Translations under genes and position numbers: made by a program | In this document: positions 27,069 through 35,995 of the stretch, piece by piece | How the letters are laid out: every line of letters begins with the position of its first letter | Numbering within the stretch: position 1 is the first letter of the stretch | From: Pseudomonadales bacterium | GTDB lineage: Bacteria; Pseudomonadota; Gammaproteobacteria; Pseudomonadales; Azotimanducaceae | Length of the DNA: 64,000 bases | Direction of reading: 5' to 3' | NCBI GenBank assembly: GCA_019634925.1 | Contig: JAHCAL010000001.1 | Location: forward strand, 62,001-126,000 | Notes under the pieces: model-generated | The model's input: only the letters and a program-made list of their open reading frames with translations | Database searches by the model: none | What the model was told of the DNA's origin: nothing

Positions 27069-29612
27069 TCAGAACGAGTTGATGGCAGCCACCGCCACCG
27101 CCATGTTGTAGACGATCGTCGTGACGGCGGTCCAAAGCGGCAGCGGCCGCATGCGCTCCACGTCCGCAGGCACCACGATCGTGTCTCCAGGCATCAGGTT
27201 GTAGGTGGCCCCGCTACGAAACCAGCGCCGATCGCCCGCGGCCGTAACCTGCCCATTCGCCCGCACGATGTACACGCGTGACATGTCGGCCCGGCGCGTC
27301 GCGCCGCCGCTCAGATCGATGTAGTCGTTCCGTCCGAGCGCCCTGTCGTAGAGCAACGAAGTGGGGCTGTGCACCTCGCCGATCACCGTCACCGTCTGCA
27401 TCGGTCCGGGGATCATCAGGGTGTCGCCGTCCTGCAGCGCCAGGTCGTCCTGTGAGCCGACCGTTGCCTTCATCAGCTGCGGCAGATCGAGCGCGAGCCG
27501 CCCGACGGGGGTCGTGGCGCGCAGCTGGTTCAGCATCCCGCGTCCTGCCACCAGCGCGGCTTCCGCCTGCTTGTCGTCCGGGGATTGCGCCTGCTGCAGC
27601 GCAAGGGCGGCAAGGTCCGCTTCCATCCGCTCGATCAACTGCTGCACCTGCTGTTCCTCGCGTTCCTTCAGGCGCTCGCGCGTGAAGACCGCGCCGTTGG
27701 CGTAGGCGCGGTCGGTCAGCCCGCCAGCGCGCTGCAGCACCGACAGCAGCGTCTCGCCCTTGCGAATCGGGTAGCTGCCCGGAAACCGCACCTCGCCGGT
27801 CAGAATCACGGTTTCCTGCTCGCGCCAGTGGGTGACCTCGCGTACGTTCAGGAAGTCGTAGGGCTGCAGCACGATGTCCGCCGTGGGGTCGCCGCGGCGC
27901 ACGCCGTTCAGGTCGACCGGGATCAGCCCGATCTCCCGGTATTCCCCGCCGATCACGTCGTAGCGCGTGACCTCGGCCTCGACCGCGTATGCGCCTTCCG
28001 CGAGCGCGCCGCCCGCGCGCAGCAGGTCGCTCACGCGCATGCCCGGTTCGAGCGGATAGTTGCCTGCCGCGCGCACGCGCCCGCCGACCCGAACGACGGG
28101 TGCAGCACGGTCGAGTGACGCCTGGGCGCGCAGTTCGGTAACCAGTTCCTCGACGTCGGGCCGCTCGCCGATCATGTGGAACACCCGCACGTCGTCGCGC
28201 GGCATGAGCCGCACGTCCGCCGGCCCGCCGGGGTTGCGCAGCGCCGCTTCGAGGTCCGCCGAGAGTGCCACCAGCCGGCGCTCGGGCGGCATTTCCCGGC
28301 GGATCAGCACGTAGTTGATGTCGGCCATCGGCTGCAGATCCTGCATCGAGCGGATCAGGTCCGTCAGGCGCATGTCGCGCCGGTATTCGACGCGGCCGGG
28401 GCGCATCACGTGGCCGTCGAGCGTGACCACGTTGTCCACGATGTCGAGTACCGACGGCACGTGCAGGAGGTCGCCCTTGCGGAGCGCCATGCCCTGGCCC
28501 GCCGGGCTGCGCAGGTCCACGTCCTGCTGGATGCGCTGGCGCATGTCGCTGATGCGCGAGAGCTGCGCCTGCTGCGCATACGCGGTGGCCGCGAGTCCGC
28601 CGCCGAGCTGCACCAGGTCGCCGACGGTGCGCTCGCCCTTGAGTTCGTAGATGGCGGGGCGCAGCACTTCGCCTTCGATGCCCACCTGGGAGCCGACCGG
28701 CGGAATGAAGATGACGTCGCCGGGCATGAGTCGCGCGTCGCCGCGCGTGTCGCCGCGCAGCAGCAGGTCGTACAGGTCCATGGTGGAGACCAGTTCGCCC
28801 TCACGCTTCAGCTGGATGTTGCGCAGGGAGCCGATCGTCTTGATGCCGCCGGAGACGAACAGGGCGTTGGTGATGGTGGACAGGCTGCTCACCTGGTACG
28901 AGCCCGGGCGCTCGGCCTCGCCGAGCACGAAGATGCGGATCGAGCGCAGCTCGCCGAGCGAGATGCTGGCGGTGACCCCGATCATCTGCTGCGCCACGCG
29001 CTCCTGCAGCAGGTTGCGCATGGCGTCGAAGGTCATGCCCGCGACGGTGATCGGCCCGAGCTCGGGGAAGTTGATCGAGCCGTCGCGGTTGATCACGAGC
29101 GTGTGGGTGCCGGTGGTCTTGCCGAAGAGCTGCACGTTGACCATGTCGCCCGGGCCGACCACGTAGTCGACCGGGATCGGTACGTCGGTGACCGGCGCGA
29201 AGGTGGTCGGCGCACCGGCGAAGAGGTCGTAGCCGAACAACTTCAGTGGTTCGGGTTCCGGTTCGGGCTCGTCCTGGTAGAGCTGGTCGAGCGTGTCGAT
29301 GCTGGCGCCGTTCGGGCCGTTCCGGTCCCCGCGCTGGGTGGTGCCTTGCGAAGTCCGGGGAGGCGGCGGGCGCAGGCGCAGGTCGGGCTGCGTCACAGTG
29401 CGCGGCTGCACGGTCTCCGGCTGTTCGAGTGGCTGTTCGGTTCTGCCCGATTGCCCATTGCGCAGCTGTTCCATCAGCCGCTGCTGCTCGGCCGGGGGCA
29501 GCTGGCGGAACAGCTCGATCTGCTCCGGCGTAGGGGTCGGCTGCGCGAATGCGGCCGGTGCGGCTGCGAGCAGGGCGATCAGTGCCGCTAGGGCGATTCG
29601 AAGTGGGGTCAT
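27069..29612 (-). CDS. wza: long SLBB-domain polysaccharide export protein (Wza-like)
   Basis: An 847-residue exporter. The start at 29612 gives a good signal peptide (MTPLRIALAALIALLAAAPAAFA); an upstream extension in the same frame is Arg-rich and unlikely. A Gln/Pro-rich linker follows, then the Poly_export domain (VPVDYVVGPGDMVNVQLFG). After it come about six SLBB-type repeats, each of the form v-x-G-x-V-x-x-P-G-x-Y (for example IRIFVLGEAERPGSY, VTLDGHVMRPGRV, VILTGEVRFPGSY). It is more than twice as long as E. coli Wza, and resembles the long SLBB exporters of Gram-negative capsule/EPS systems. It lacks an obvious lipobox. Between wzi and wzz, it should form the outer-membrane/periplasmic conduit. 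Confidence 0.88.
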   Translation of the reverse strand: MTPLRIALAALIALLAAAPAAFAQPTPTPEQIELFRQLPPAEQQRLMEQLRNGQSGRTEQPLEQPETVQPRTVTQPDLRLRPPPPRTSQGTTQRGDRNGPNGASIDTLDQLYQDEPEPEPEPLKLFGYDLFAGAPTTFAPVTDVPIPVDYVVGPGDMVNVQLFGKTTGTHTLVINRDGSINFPELGPITVAGMTFDAMRNLLQERVAQQMIGVTASISLGELRSIRIFVLGEAERPGSYQVSSLSTITNALFVSGGIKTIGSLRNIQLKREGELVSTMDLYDLLLRGDTRGDARLMPGDVIFIPPVGSQVGIEGEVLRPAIYELKGERTVGDLVQLGGGLAATAYAQQAQLSRISDMRQRIQQDVDLRSPAGQGMALRKGDLLHVPSVLDIVDNVVTLDGHVMRPGRVEYRRDMRLTDLIRSMQDLQPMADINYVLIRREMPPERRLVALSADLEAALRNPGGPADVRLMPRDDVRVFHMIGERPDVEELVTELRAQASLDRAAPVVRVGGRVRAAGNYPLEPGMRVSDLLRAGGALAEGAYAVEAEVTRYDVIGGEYREIGLIPVDLNGVRRGDPTADIVLQPYDFLNVREVTHWREQETVILTGEVRFPGSYPIRKGETLLSVLQRAGGLTDRAYANGAVFTRERLKEREEQQVQQLIERMEADLAALALQQAQSPDDKQAEAALVAGRGMLNQLRATTPVGRLALDLPQLMKATVGSQDDLALQDGDTLMIPGPMQTVTVIGEVHSPTSLLYDRALGRNDYIDLSGGATRRADMSRVYIVRANGQVTAAGDRRWFRSGATYNLMPGDTIVVPADVERMRPLPLWTAVTTIVYNMAVAVAAINSF

Positions 29613-29676
29613 GTGTCGCTCGGTCCGTTCGCGCTGGCCGGCCCGCGTGCGTCGCCCCGTTGTGCGCAGGGTTCGT

Positions 29677-31212
29677 TCACAGGCCGGAGTAATCCCAGGT
29701 CCACTGCAGGAACGCCTGCGCGTCGGTGTCCGATGCGCCGCTGATCCGGTTGTCGGAATACTGTACCCCAACACCGACGCTGAGCGTGCCGAGTTCCAGG
29801 CCGTCGCGGCCGATGGCGCGGCGGTGGGAGAGCTGTGCGCCGGCGATGCGCAGTTCGTCCGGCGAGACGGTGTGCAGGGCGTCGCGCCCGGCGCCTGCGC
29901 CGCGCTGGTTGATGTCGCCGACCCGCACCAGCCCGTTCCAGCTGTGTGCCCGGTCGTCGATCACGGTGACGCCGAGCGAGACGAGTTCGCTGTCGCCGTC
30001 CGCGGCGGCGCCCAGCGCACGGTTCTGGTAGCGGTAGCCGCTGCGGTAGATGCTGTGTTCGTAGGCGGTGTTGTATTCGGGTTCGTTCTGCAGGAACCGC
30101 ACGGTGGTGTTGGTGTATTCCAGGTGCGCGCGCCAGCTGCCGGCGGGCCAGCGTTCGCCGAGCCCGCCCCATGCCTCGAGCCCGGCCTGGCCGAAGAACT
30201 TCGACGGCAGGCCGCCGGCTTCGTCTTCGCCGACCGCCTGTGCATAGACGGCCCACGGGCCGCCCACCAGCGGTGCCTGCCAGCGGAAGTCGACGCCGGC
30301 GAGCTGGTTGCCGGGCTCGTTCTCTTCCGCGATGCCGCTGCTGCCGCGGTTGTCGCGACCGATGATCAGGTTGCCGAGCGTGCGCGCGGAGCAGGGCCGG
30401 TCGTCACCGCACCACTGCGCCGTGCGGGTCAGGCCGATCTCGAGCGAGTCGAACGGCCGGACGTCGAGCCGGAAGCCGAGCAGGCTCGCGTCGCGCGGTT
30501 CGCTGTCGCTGCCGAGCTGGCCGGCGAAGAGCGTATAGCGCCACGGTCCGATCCAGGCGAGCCACTTGTTCTCGAACGCGTACGCGACGTTGCGCTCGAA
30601 CGTCACGCCGCGTACCGGGCGCGCGTTGGACGAGAGCAGCAGCGTGTCGTTCCACGACGGGCCCCACCAGCGGTCGAGCGCGCCGACGTTGACGATGTGG
30701 TTGCCGAACGTGCCGGCGAGGTACGAGCCGTCGCCGCGCCATTCGTTGTCGCCGGGCAACGGGTCGTCGGCATAGCTGACCTGCGCGCGCGCGGCGAACC
30801 GGTTGCCCATCCACGAGACCCCGATGCGCGCCTCGGCGCCGTCGCGCGGCGTGTCCTCGAAGGTGCGCAGCCAGAAATCGTCGGTGCGCGCGGCGACGCG
30901 CGCGTTGGGCTGCAGGCCGGAGAGGTTACGAATCTGGTTGATGCGCGTGAGCATGCGCGCACGTGCGCCGGCGACCGCGGGGTCGGCCGGCTCGCGGGCC
31001 GAATTGGCGTCGAGGTCGTGCGCGATGGTCGCCCAGGGCACGGGCCAGGTGTTGGCGGGCGAGGTGACGAGGCCGGCATCGGCGAGCAGGCGCAGGTCAT
31101 GGCGCAGGGCGAGGTCGCCCGCCCGGGCCCAGGGGTCCGCGTGCGCCGCACTGCCGGCCGATAGCGCTGCGATGAATGCCACGCGCAGCAGGAGTCCTTT
31201 CCGATCGGCCAT
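29677..31212 (-). CDS. wzi: Wzi-family capsule assembly protein
   Basis: A 511-residue outer-membrane beta-barrel protein of the capsule assembly Wzi family. A signal peptide (MADRKGLLLRVAFIAALSAGSAAHA) is followed by DPWARAGDLALRHDLRLLADAG, a short alpha segment typical of Wzi. Alternating aromatic strands then run to the C-terminal WTWDYSGL. A conserved DRWWGPSWNDTLLLSSNARP segment is present. The ATG at 31212 is selected for AAGGGA upstream and for the signal peptide. Wzi anchors or guides capsule at the cell surface in E. coli. It heads the wzi-wza-wzz unit. Confidence 0.86.
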   Translation of the reverse strand: MADRKGLLLRVAFIAALSAGSAAHADPWARAGDLALRHDLRLLADAGLVTSPANTWPVPWATIAHDLDANSAREPADPAVAGARARMLTRINQIRNLSGLQPNARVAARTDDFWLRTFEDTPRDGAEARIGVSWMGNRFAARAQVSYADDPLPGDNEWRGDGSYLAGTFGNHIVNVGALDRWWGPSWNDTLLLSSNARPVRGVTFERNVAYAFENKWLAWIGPWRYTLFAGQLGSDSEPRDASLLGFRLDVRPFDSLEIGLTRTAQWCGDDRPCSARTLGNLIIGRDNRGSSGIAEENEPGNQLAGVDFRWQAPLVGGPWAVYAQAVGEDEAGGLPSKFFGQAGLEAWGGLGERWPAGSWRAHLEYTNTTVRFLQNEPEYNTAYEHSIYRSGYRYQNRALGAAADGDSELVSLGVTVIDDRAHSWNGLVRVGDINQRGAGAGRDALHTVSPDELRIAGAQLSHRRAIGRDGLELGTLSVGVGVQYSDNRISGASDTDAQAFLQWTWDYSGL

Positions 31213-31424
31213 TCCGGTCCCTTGAGTCGTTCTCGCCGCGCCGCGGCCGCGTGAGCCTGCGTGGGCGTTTTTTCCTTCGGCGGCGCGATGATAGGAGGAT
31301 GTGGGGGGTGGGGACAAGTTGGATGGCCGGAGTGTGACCCGTTCATGGTTCGTTCAGCGTCGGACAGTTAACAATTGTCGTGCATAAGAAAAGTGACCCA
31401 GTCACCTGAACGGAGGTACCGATC

Positions 31425-32090
31425 ATGCACAACATCCTGACCCGCACGACTGCGGCCGTGGTCGCGCTCGCACTGTTCGCGGCGTGCACCACCAACCCCT
31501 ACACCGGCGAACGCGAAGCCTCCAAGAAGGCCTGGGGCGCGGGCATCGGTGCGGGCGTGGGCGCCGTGGTGGGCGTGCTGACCGGCAAGGATGCGGACGA
31601 CCGGCGCAAGCGTGCGCTGATCGGTGCGGGCGTGGGCGCCCTCGGCGGCACCGCGGTCGGCGCCTACATGGACGCCCAGGAGAACAAGCTGCGTGAACAG
31701 CTCGCCGGCACCGGTGTCAGCGTGACGCGCGTCGGCAACGACATCATCCTCAACATGCCGGGCAACATCACCTTCGACGTGAACCGGGCCGAAATCAGCG
31801 CCGGCTTCTACGACGTGCTCAATTCGGTCGTGCTGGTCGCCAAGGAATACGACAAGACCCTGATCGACGTCGCCGGCCACACCGACAGCACCGGCACCAT
31901 GGCGCTCAACATGGATCTCTCGCAGCGCCGTGCCGACAGCGTCGCGCGTTACCTCGAGAGCCAGGGTGTCGCGCGCATGCGCCTCGACGCCAAGGGCTAC
32001 GGCCCGAACTACCCGGTCGCCGACAACGCGACCGCCGAGGGCCGGCAGCTGAACCGCCGTGTGGAACTGGCGTTGAAGCCGCTGACCTGA
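31425..32090 (+). CDS. OmpA-family lipoprotein (YiaD-like)
   Basis: A 221-residue lipoprotein. The signal peptide ends in LFAAC with Cys21 as the lipidation site. A glycine-zipper domain with repeated GxGxGxxxG (about 38-80) follows, then a C-terminal OmpA peptidoglycan-binding domain (about 105-221) with GHTDSTGTMALNMDLSQRRADSVARYL and the NRRVEL end. It anchors the envelope to peptidoglycan. A strong ACGGAGGT Shine-Dalgarno precedes the ATG. Convergent with tacT. Confidence 0.92.
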   Translation: MHNILTRTTAAVVALALFAACTTNPYTGEREASKKAWGAGIGAGVGAVVGVLTGKDADDRRKRALIGAGVGALGGTAVGAYMDAQENKLREQLAGTGVSVTRVGNDIILNMPGNITFDVNRAEISAGFYDVLNSVVLVAKEYDKTLIDVAGHTDSTGTMALNMDLSQRRADSVARYLESQGVARMRLDAKGYGPNYPVADNATAEGRQLNRRVELALKPLT

Positions 32091-32124
32091 TCGGCGGCAG
32101 GCGGCGCTGCTCGGGGCTGGGTGA

Positions 32125-32637
32125 TCAGTTGTCCAGCTCGAGCAGCGCGGTTCGAATGTCCTTCGTCCGCAGCATCAGCACCGTAGGTTCGGCCGTAGAA
32201 ATGGGTTCGAATCCGAAGCGCCGGTACCAGGGCACCAACGCCAATTCGATAGCCTCCACGAGCAGCGCCTGAACGCCGACCTCGCGGGCAACGGTCACGC
32301 TGCGGATCATCGCGTCACGGAGCAGCGCGGCTGCAAGGCCTCGGTGCTGGTATTCGCGATCCACGCCGAGTTGTCCAAGCAGGAGGACCGGGATCGGGTT
32401 CGGTGAATTGCGGCGGAGTCTTCCGACGCCGATACGTAAACGATCGACTGCGCTTGCCGACAGGGTGTAGAAGGCGACCACCCGGCGCATGTCCTTGACG
32501 ACATAGGTCACCGCACTGCCGCGCTCCAGACTTGCCCGCGCCCGAGCACGCAACCAGTCATCGACCACAGGCGCCCCACAGGCGAATCGGGATACGTCGT
32601 CGTCTGGCGCTAGCCTACCGGGCGGGGTCAGTCCCAT
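32125..32637 (-). CDS. tacT: GNAT acetyltransferase toxin, TacT-like
   Basis: A 170-residue GNAT domain protein. The acetyl-CoA loop is in LGQLGVDREYQHRGLAAALLRDA, and the C-terminal VPWYRRFGFEPI holds the usual Tyr. It lies directly after and overlaps by 10 bases a DUF1778 ribbon-helix-helix gene, the TacA/TacT arrangement. TacT-family toxins acetylate aminoacyl-tRNAs and so stop translation; this activity is inferred from family and context. No membrane segments. Confidence 0.88.
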   Translation of the reverse strand: MGLTPPGRLAPDDDVSRFACGAPVVDDWLRARARASLERGSAVTYVVKDMRRVVAFYTLSASAVDRLRIGVGRLRRNSPNPIPVLLLGQLGVDREYQHRGLAAALLRDAMIRSVTVAREVGVQALLVEAIELALVPWYRRFGFEPISTAEPTVLMLRTKDIRTALLELDN

Positions 32638-32888
32638 GGGGCCCGGCGCACGAGCAGGCTTCGCAGTCGTTCGTTCGGTTTCTCTGGTGCGTTCAGTGCT
32701 TCGACGAATGCCGCGTATGCGGCATCGTCGAGTTCGAACAGTTGGCGTTCACCCAGCGCTGCAGCCGCCGCGTTGCAGGCGCTTTCGATCATGAATTCAG
32801 TGCGGTTCTGACCGCGTGTTGCTGCCGCGCGCTCGATCAGCGCCAGCCGCTCGGTGGGTACACGCAGGCTGATGGCCTTGCTCGCCAT
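32628..32888 (-). CDS. tacA: DUF1778 antitoxin, TacA-like
   Basis: An 86-residue DUF1778 protein. The N-terminal KAISLRVPTERLALIERAAATRG is the ribbon-helix-helix DNA-binding unit. The C-terminal LLVRRAPWD tail is the toxin-binding part seen in TacA proteins. The ATG at 32888 has AAAGGAG upstream, and this start gives the normal family length. The gene overlaps tacT by 10 bases. It very likely represses the shared promoter at 32920-32948. Confidence 0.9.
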   Translation of the reverse strand: MASKAISLRVPTERLALIERAAATRGQNRTEFMIESACNAAAAALGERQLFELDDAAYAAFVEALNAPEKPNERLRSLLVRRAPWD

Positions 32889-32919
32889 GACAGGCTCCTT
32901 TGAATCCGGATACTGTGGG

Positions 32920-32948
32920 AGCATAGGCATACGTATATACGAACGCAA
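32920..32948 (-). promoter_or_regulatory. tacAT promoter with a palindromic operator
   Basis: On the minus strand TTGCGT (-35) and TATGCT (-10) are separated by 17 bases. In the spacer is the perfect palindrome CGTATATACG (32932-32941). That is the expected place for a ribbon-helix-helix repressor such as the TacA homologue encoded just downstream. Confidence 0.6.
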
Positions 32949-33092
32949 TACGAACTTGGCTGGGTGGCGAGTAGGAGCTCGTGTCGAGCGGTGATTGTGA
33001 AGGCGCTACGGCCCAAGTCTGCGAGCGTATCCCCGAGCGAGTTGTAGGCACGGTCAATGCAGCCCTGTGATCCCGGTCGGGATACAGGTGCA

Positions 33093-33725
33093 TCAGCGGG
33101 TACTGCCCGGCCTGGGCAACAGCGCCGGCGCCAGCGCCTCCAGCCGCCTGCAGATTGCCTGGTACGGTGCAGGCGCCGTCACCAGCTCGACCAGCATGCG
33201 GCGAAACAATCGGGGTCGGAGTAAATCGAGTTCCAGCTCCGGCAGGCGCGCGAACCGCCGGCCGCGCCGGGTAGCCACGTAGAGCGTGTCGAGCAGCGCC
33301 TTCTCTGCTGACGCGAGCGGAAATGGCGTGAGGCCCGGGTGCAGCTCGATGCCCATCTGCATCATCTGCGGCTTCAGTTGCAGGAATTGAAAGGTCGCGA
33401 CCGGTGTTGCGAGCGTGCGGGCGTGTCCGGTGGTCGCGATCTGAATGGCGTCAGGGATCTGCGACAGTACGCCGTGCAGGTGCAGCGCCGTCAGAAACGA
33501 CACGCAGCCGCGTTCGCCGTCGAGCAGGAGCGGCACCAGGCCGTACGGCGTGAACTGCGGGTGTCCTGGCTGGGCCCAGACCCCGCGGGTGACGCGCACG
33601 ATCGAGCCGCTGCGCTCGTATCCGGCGAGCAGCCGCGACGCGGAATCGATACGCTTTTCGCAGGCCAGGGCAAACTGGCGGGTGGTGAACACCGGCGTCG
33701 CCGCGAGGAATCCCACGGCACTCAT
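33093..33725 (-). CDS. abiEi: AbiEi-type antitoxin (type IV toxin-antitoxin)
   Basis: A 210-residue protein. The N-terminal winged-helix region has FTTRQFALACEKR...SASRLLAGYERSGSIVRVTRGVWA. The C-terminal domain has YGLVPLLLDGERGCVSFLTALHLHGVLSQIP and PLASAEKALLDTLYV, which are AbiEi family traits. The ATG at 33725 lies one base after the toxin gene's TGA. In the usual abiE operon this gene comes first and represses the operon; here it is second. The 144-base gap downstream, before the TacAT promoter, shows no gene. Confidence 0.82.
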   Translation of the reverse strand: MSAVGFLAATPVFTTRQFALACEKRIDSASRLLAGYERSGSIVRVTRGVWAQPGHPQFTPYGLVPLLLDGERGCVSFLTALHLHGVLSQIPDAIQIATTGHARTLATPVATFQFLQLKPQMMQMGIELHPGLTPFPLASAEKALLDTLYVATRRGRRFARLPELELDLLRPRLFRRMLVELVTAPAPYQAICRRLEALAPALLPRPGSTR

Positions 33726-33726
33726 G

Positions 33727-34521
33727 TCAGCCCGACTCCGGCCGGATCGAGCCCGGGCCGGCCAGCAGGTCCAGCGCCCGGTCGACCATCTCGTTCCAGG
33801 CTGCCTGGGATTCGAACTCGCGCAGCGCATCCGGTTCGAGGTAGGGCAACACCTGCCCCGCATAGGCCGAGTAGTCCAGCGCCAGCACGTTGTCGGTCGC
33901 CCGCGCCAGGTCCGCGGTGTCGACGCTCGACGACGTGTCAGTACCGATGTGGCCGCCGCGCCACAGGATGAACAGGTCGAAAACGTCGCGCGCCTGCACC
34001 TCCGCGCGGTTGGCCAACACGAGGATTTTCTGGCGGACCGCCGCGTCCGCGCGATAGTGCTGGCAGGAATAGGCGAGCCGTCGATAGGGCAAGGCGATCC
34101 CGGGGTCGAGGGTTTCCATGGCGAACGGATCGTCGGAGCCGCGTCGGGAAAATTTGACCTTGGTCGGGAGCGCGACGCCTGCTGCGTTGACGAGCCGCAC
34201 CCGGAATCGCTGCGTGGTCGCCGTGTGCTTGGCCTTGGCGGGGTCGTTGAGCTCGATGCGGCTGATGCCGTACGACTGAAGTGCGCGCAGCAGTCCACGG
34301 TCCTCGATAATGCGGTAGCCGTTTCTGCGCAGCGTCTCGACCGAACCCTCGAGCACGTCGAGATCCATGTCTTCCGAGTAGCGGGGGCTGCGGAAGTAGA
34401 ACCGCAGGTTCACGCCGCCTTTCAGAACGAACAGGCGCGGCACTTTGAAGTTGAAATGACGAATTCGCCAATTCAAATTCGTAATAAGTCGGTGATTCGA
34501 AGCGACGCGCGTCGCCTGCAG
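33727..34521 (-). CDS. abiEii: AbiEii-type nucleotidyltransferase toxin
   Basis: An approximately 250-264 residue nucleotidyltransferase. The motif LKGGVNLRFYFRSPRYSEDMDLDV matches the KGGT...S.D.D core of AbiEii, but with Val-Asn in place of the usual Thr-x. AbiEii-family toxins use NTPs to modify tRNA ends. The start is unclear: no ATG or GTG lies ahead of the core. CTG at 34521 has GGAGA six bases upstream, and TTG at 34476 is the other option. The 5' part overlaps no other gene but lies just after gcvR. The reading frame stays open far upstream into gcvR; that part is not expected to be translated. Confidence 0.75.
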   Translation of the reverse strand: MQATRVASNHRLITNLNWRIRHFNFKVPRLFVLKGGVNLRFYFRSPRYSEDMDLDVLEGSVETLRRNGYRIIEDRGLLRALQSYGISRIELNDPAKAKHTATTQRFRVRLVNAAGVALPTKVKFSRRGSDDPFAMETLDPGIALPYRRLAYSCQHYRADAAVRQKILVLANRAEVQARDVFDLFILWRGGHIGTDTSSSVDTADLARATDNVLALDYSAYAGQVLPYLEPDALREFESQAAWNEMVDRALDLLAGPGSIRPESG

Positions 34522-34559
34522 CTCGCGTCTCCGGGCCGCAACGGTTCGGAGCGTCCGCC

Positions 34560-35078
34560 TCAGACCGACGCCAGCGTCCCGTCCAGCCCCTCGTCGTCGC
34601 AGTAGTTCTCGAATTCCGCGCGCAGCTGGCCGATCCGGATGCCGGCCGGCACTTCCACCGTGAGGCTCAGGTTGAAGATCGGCGTGCCGGTGTGGGCGGC
34701 GTGTTCGGTCTCGGTCTCGAGGTCGCGGATGTTGATGCCGCGGCTCGAGAAGAACTTGGCCACGCCATGCACGATGCCCGGATGGTCCATGGCGACCACC
34801 CGCACCTGGCAGGGCAGGCTCGGCGCCGCGCTGCGGGCTTCGGTGGGGCGGAACAGGTACGCGAAATCGGCCGCGCGGGCGAGCTCCGCAAGCTGTCGAT
34901 CCAGTTCCCGGAGCGCCGCAGCGTCGCCGCTCACCGACATCAGCACGGCGAACTCGCCGCCGAGCACCGCCATCCGGCTGTCTTCGATGCTGAGATGCAG
35001 GCGCGACACCGCCTCGGAGAGGTCGTTGACGATGCCCGGCCGGTCGCGGCCGATGGTGGAGATGACGGCTTTGGCCAT
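34560..35078 (-). CDS. gcvR: GcvR-like ACT-domain regulator
   Basis: A 172-residue protein with two ACT domains: residues 1-75 (STIGRDRPGIVNDLSEAV) and about 88-170 (VVAMDHPGIVHGVAKFFSSRGINIRDLET). GcvR in E. coli binds glycine and GcvA to repress the glycine cleavage system; other dual-ACT proteins of this size have unclear roles. No gcv genes are seen in this window. It is transcribed towards the abiE pair and is divergent from the broken ATPase. Confidence 0.75.
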   Translation of the reverse strand: MAKAVISTIGRDRPGIVNDLSEAVSRLHLSIEDSRMAVLGGEFAVLMSVSGDAAALRELDRQLAELARAADFAYLFRPTEARSAAPSLPCQVRVVAMDHPGIVHGVAKFFSSRGINIRDLETETEHAAHTGTPIFNLSLTVEVPAGIRIGQLRAEFENYCDDEGLDGTLASV

Positions 35079-35158
35079 ATGGGCTCGGCTCCGGGGTGCG
35101 AGGCGCGCAGTTTAACCGGTTCACGCCACGGGGTGCGGGGGCGTACGATTCTGACAAT

Positions 35159-35995
35159 ATGAAGATTGAACTTTCAAATTGTACGCGGCCGGCCTGGTAT
35201 CGACCCATGATCCCGCGCCAGGCCGAACCGATCGTCCGCCGGCTCGCCGCCGGCTTCCCGATCGTTGCCATCACCGGACCCCGCCAGTCCGGCAAGACGA
35301 CGCTCGCGCGCGCCCTATTTCCGGACCGGCCCTACGTCAGCCTCGAGGATCCCGAGCAGCGTGCATTCGCGATGGAGGATCCGCGCGGATTCCTCGCACG
35401 CTATGCCGCCGGAGCGGTGATCGACGAGGCGCACCGGGCAGTTGCTGAACCTCTCGGCACTGGCGAACGATTGCGGGGTTTCGCATGTCACGGCGCGCGA
35501 GTGGCTCTCCGTACTGGAAACGAGCGATCTCGTGCTGCGCCTGCCGCCGCACTTCCGCAACTTCGGCAAACGCCTGGTGAAGACGCCGAAGCTGTATTTT
35601 CTCGACGTCGGCTCGCCGCCTGGCTGCTCGGCATTCGCGATGCCGCAGCGCTCAACGTCCACGCGAGCCGCGGCGCACTGTTCGAAACCTGGGCCGTTGC
35701 GGAGTATGTGAAGCACCGCTTCAATGCCGGGCAGCCGGCGGACGCCTACTTCTGGCGCGATCATGTGGGCCGGGAGATCGACCTCCTGTTCGAAAGCGCC
35801 GGGCAACTGCAGGCGATCGAGATGAAGTCCGGTGCGACGTTCGTGCCTGAATGGATCGAGGCCGTGCGGACCTGGCTCGGGTACGCCGGTGACGCCGCGC
35901 GGCCGCCCTGCATCGTCTATGGTGGCGATGCGTCCATGACGCGCGACGGGGTGCGGCTGATCGGCTGGCGCGACTGGTTGCGCGATCCCGGCTGA
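35159..35995 (+). pseudogene. DUF4143 AAA ATPase, internally deleted and frameshifted
   Basis: The 5' part encodes a P-loop ATPase with GPRQSGKTT (Lys46) and YVSLEDPEQRAFAMEDP, ending at AVIDEAH (Walker B region). In intact relatives roughly 110 or more residues follow before TGQLLNLSALAND. Here the DNA jumps at about 35432-35437 straight into ACCGGGCAGTTGCTG, which encodes that TGQLL segment in the +1 frame. That frame gives LSALANDCGVSHVTAREW up to PKLYFLDVG. Near 35611-35613 one C appears to be missing, and the original frame resumes with LAAWLLGIRDA up to the C-terminal DUF4143 part. An uninterrupted reading frame remains, but about 60 residues in the middle are nonsense. This ATPase family often accompanies toxin-antitoxin and defence clusters. 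Confidence 0.88.

Noticed and set aside
31393..31405. GTGAC-CCA-GTCAC inverted repeat before the OmpA-like gene
   Set aside because: Only five base pairs and no match to a known operator; could be chance.
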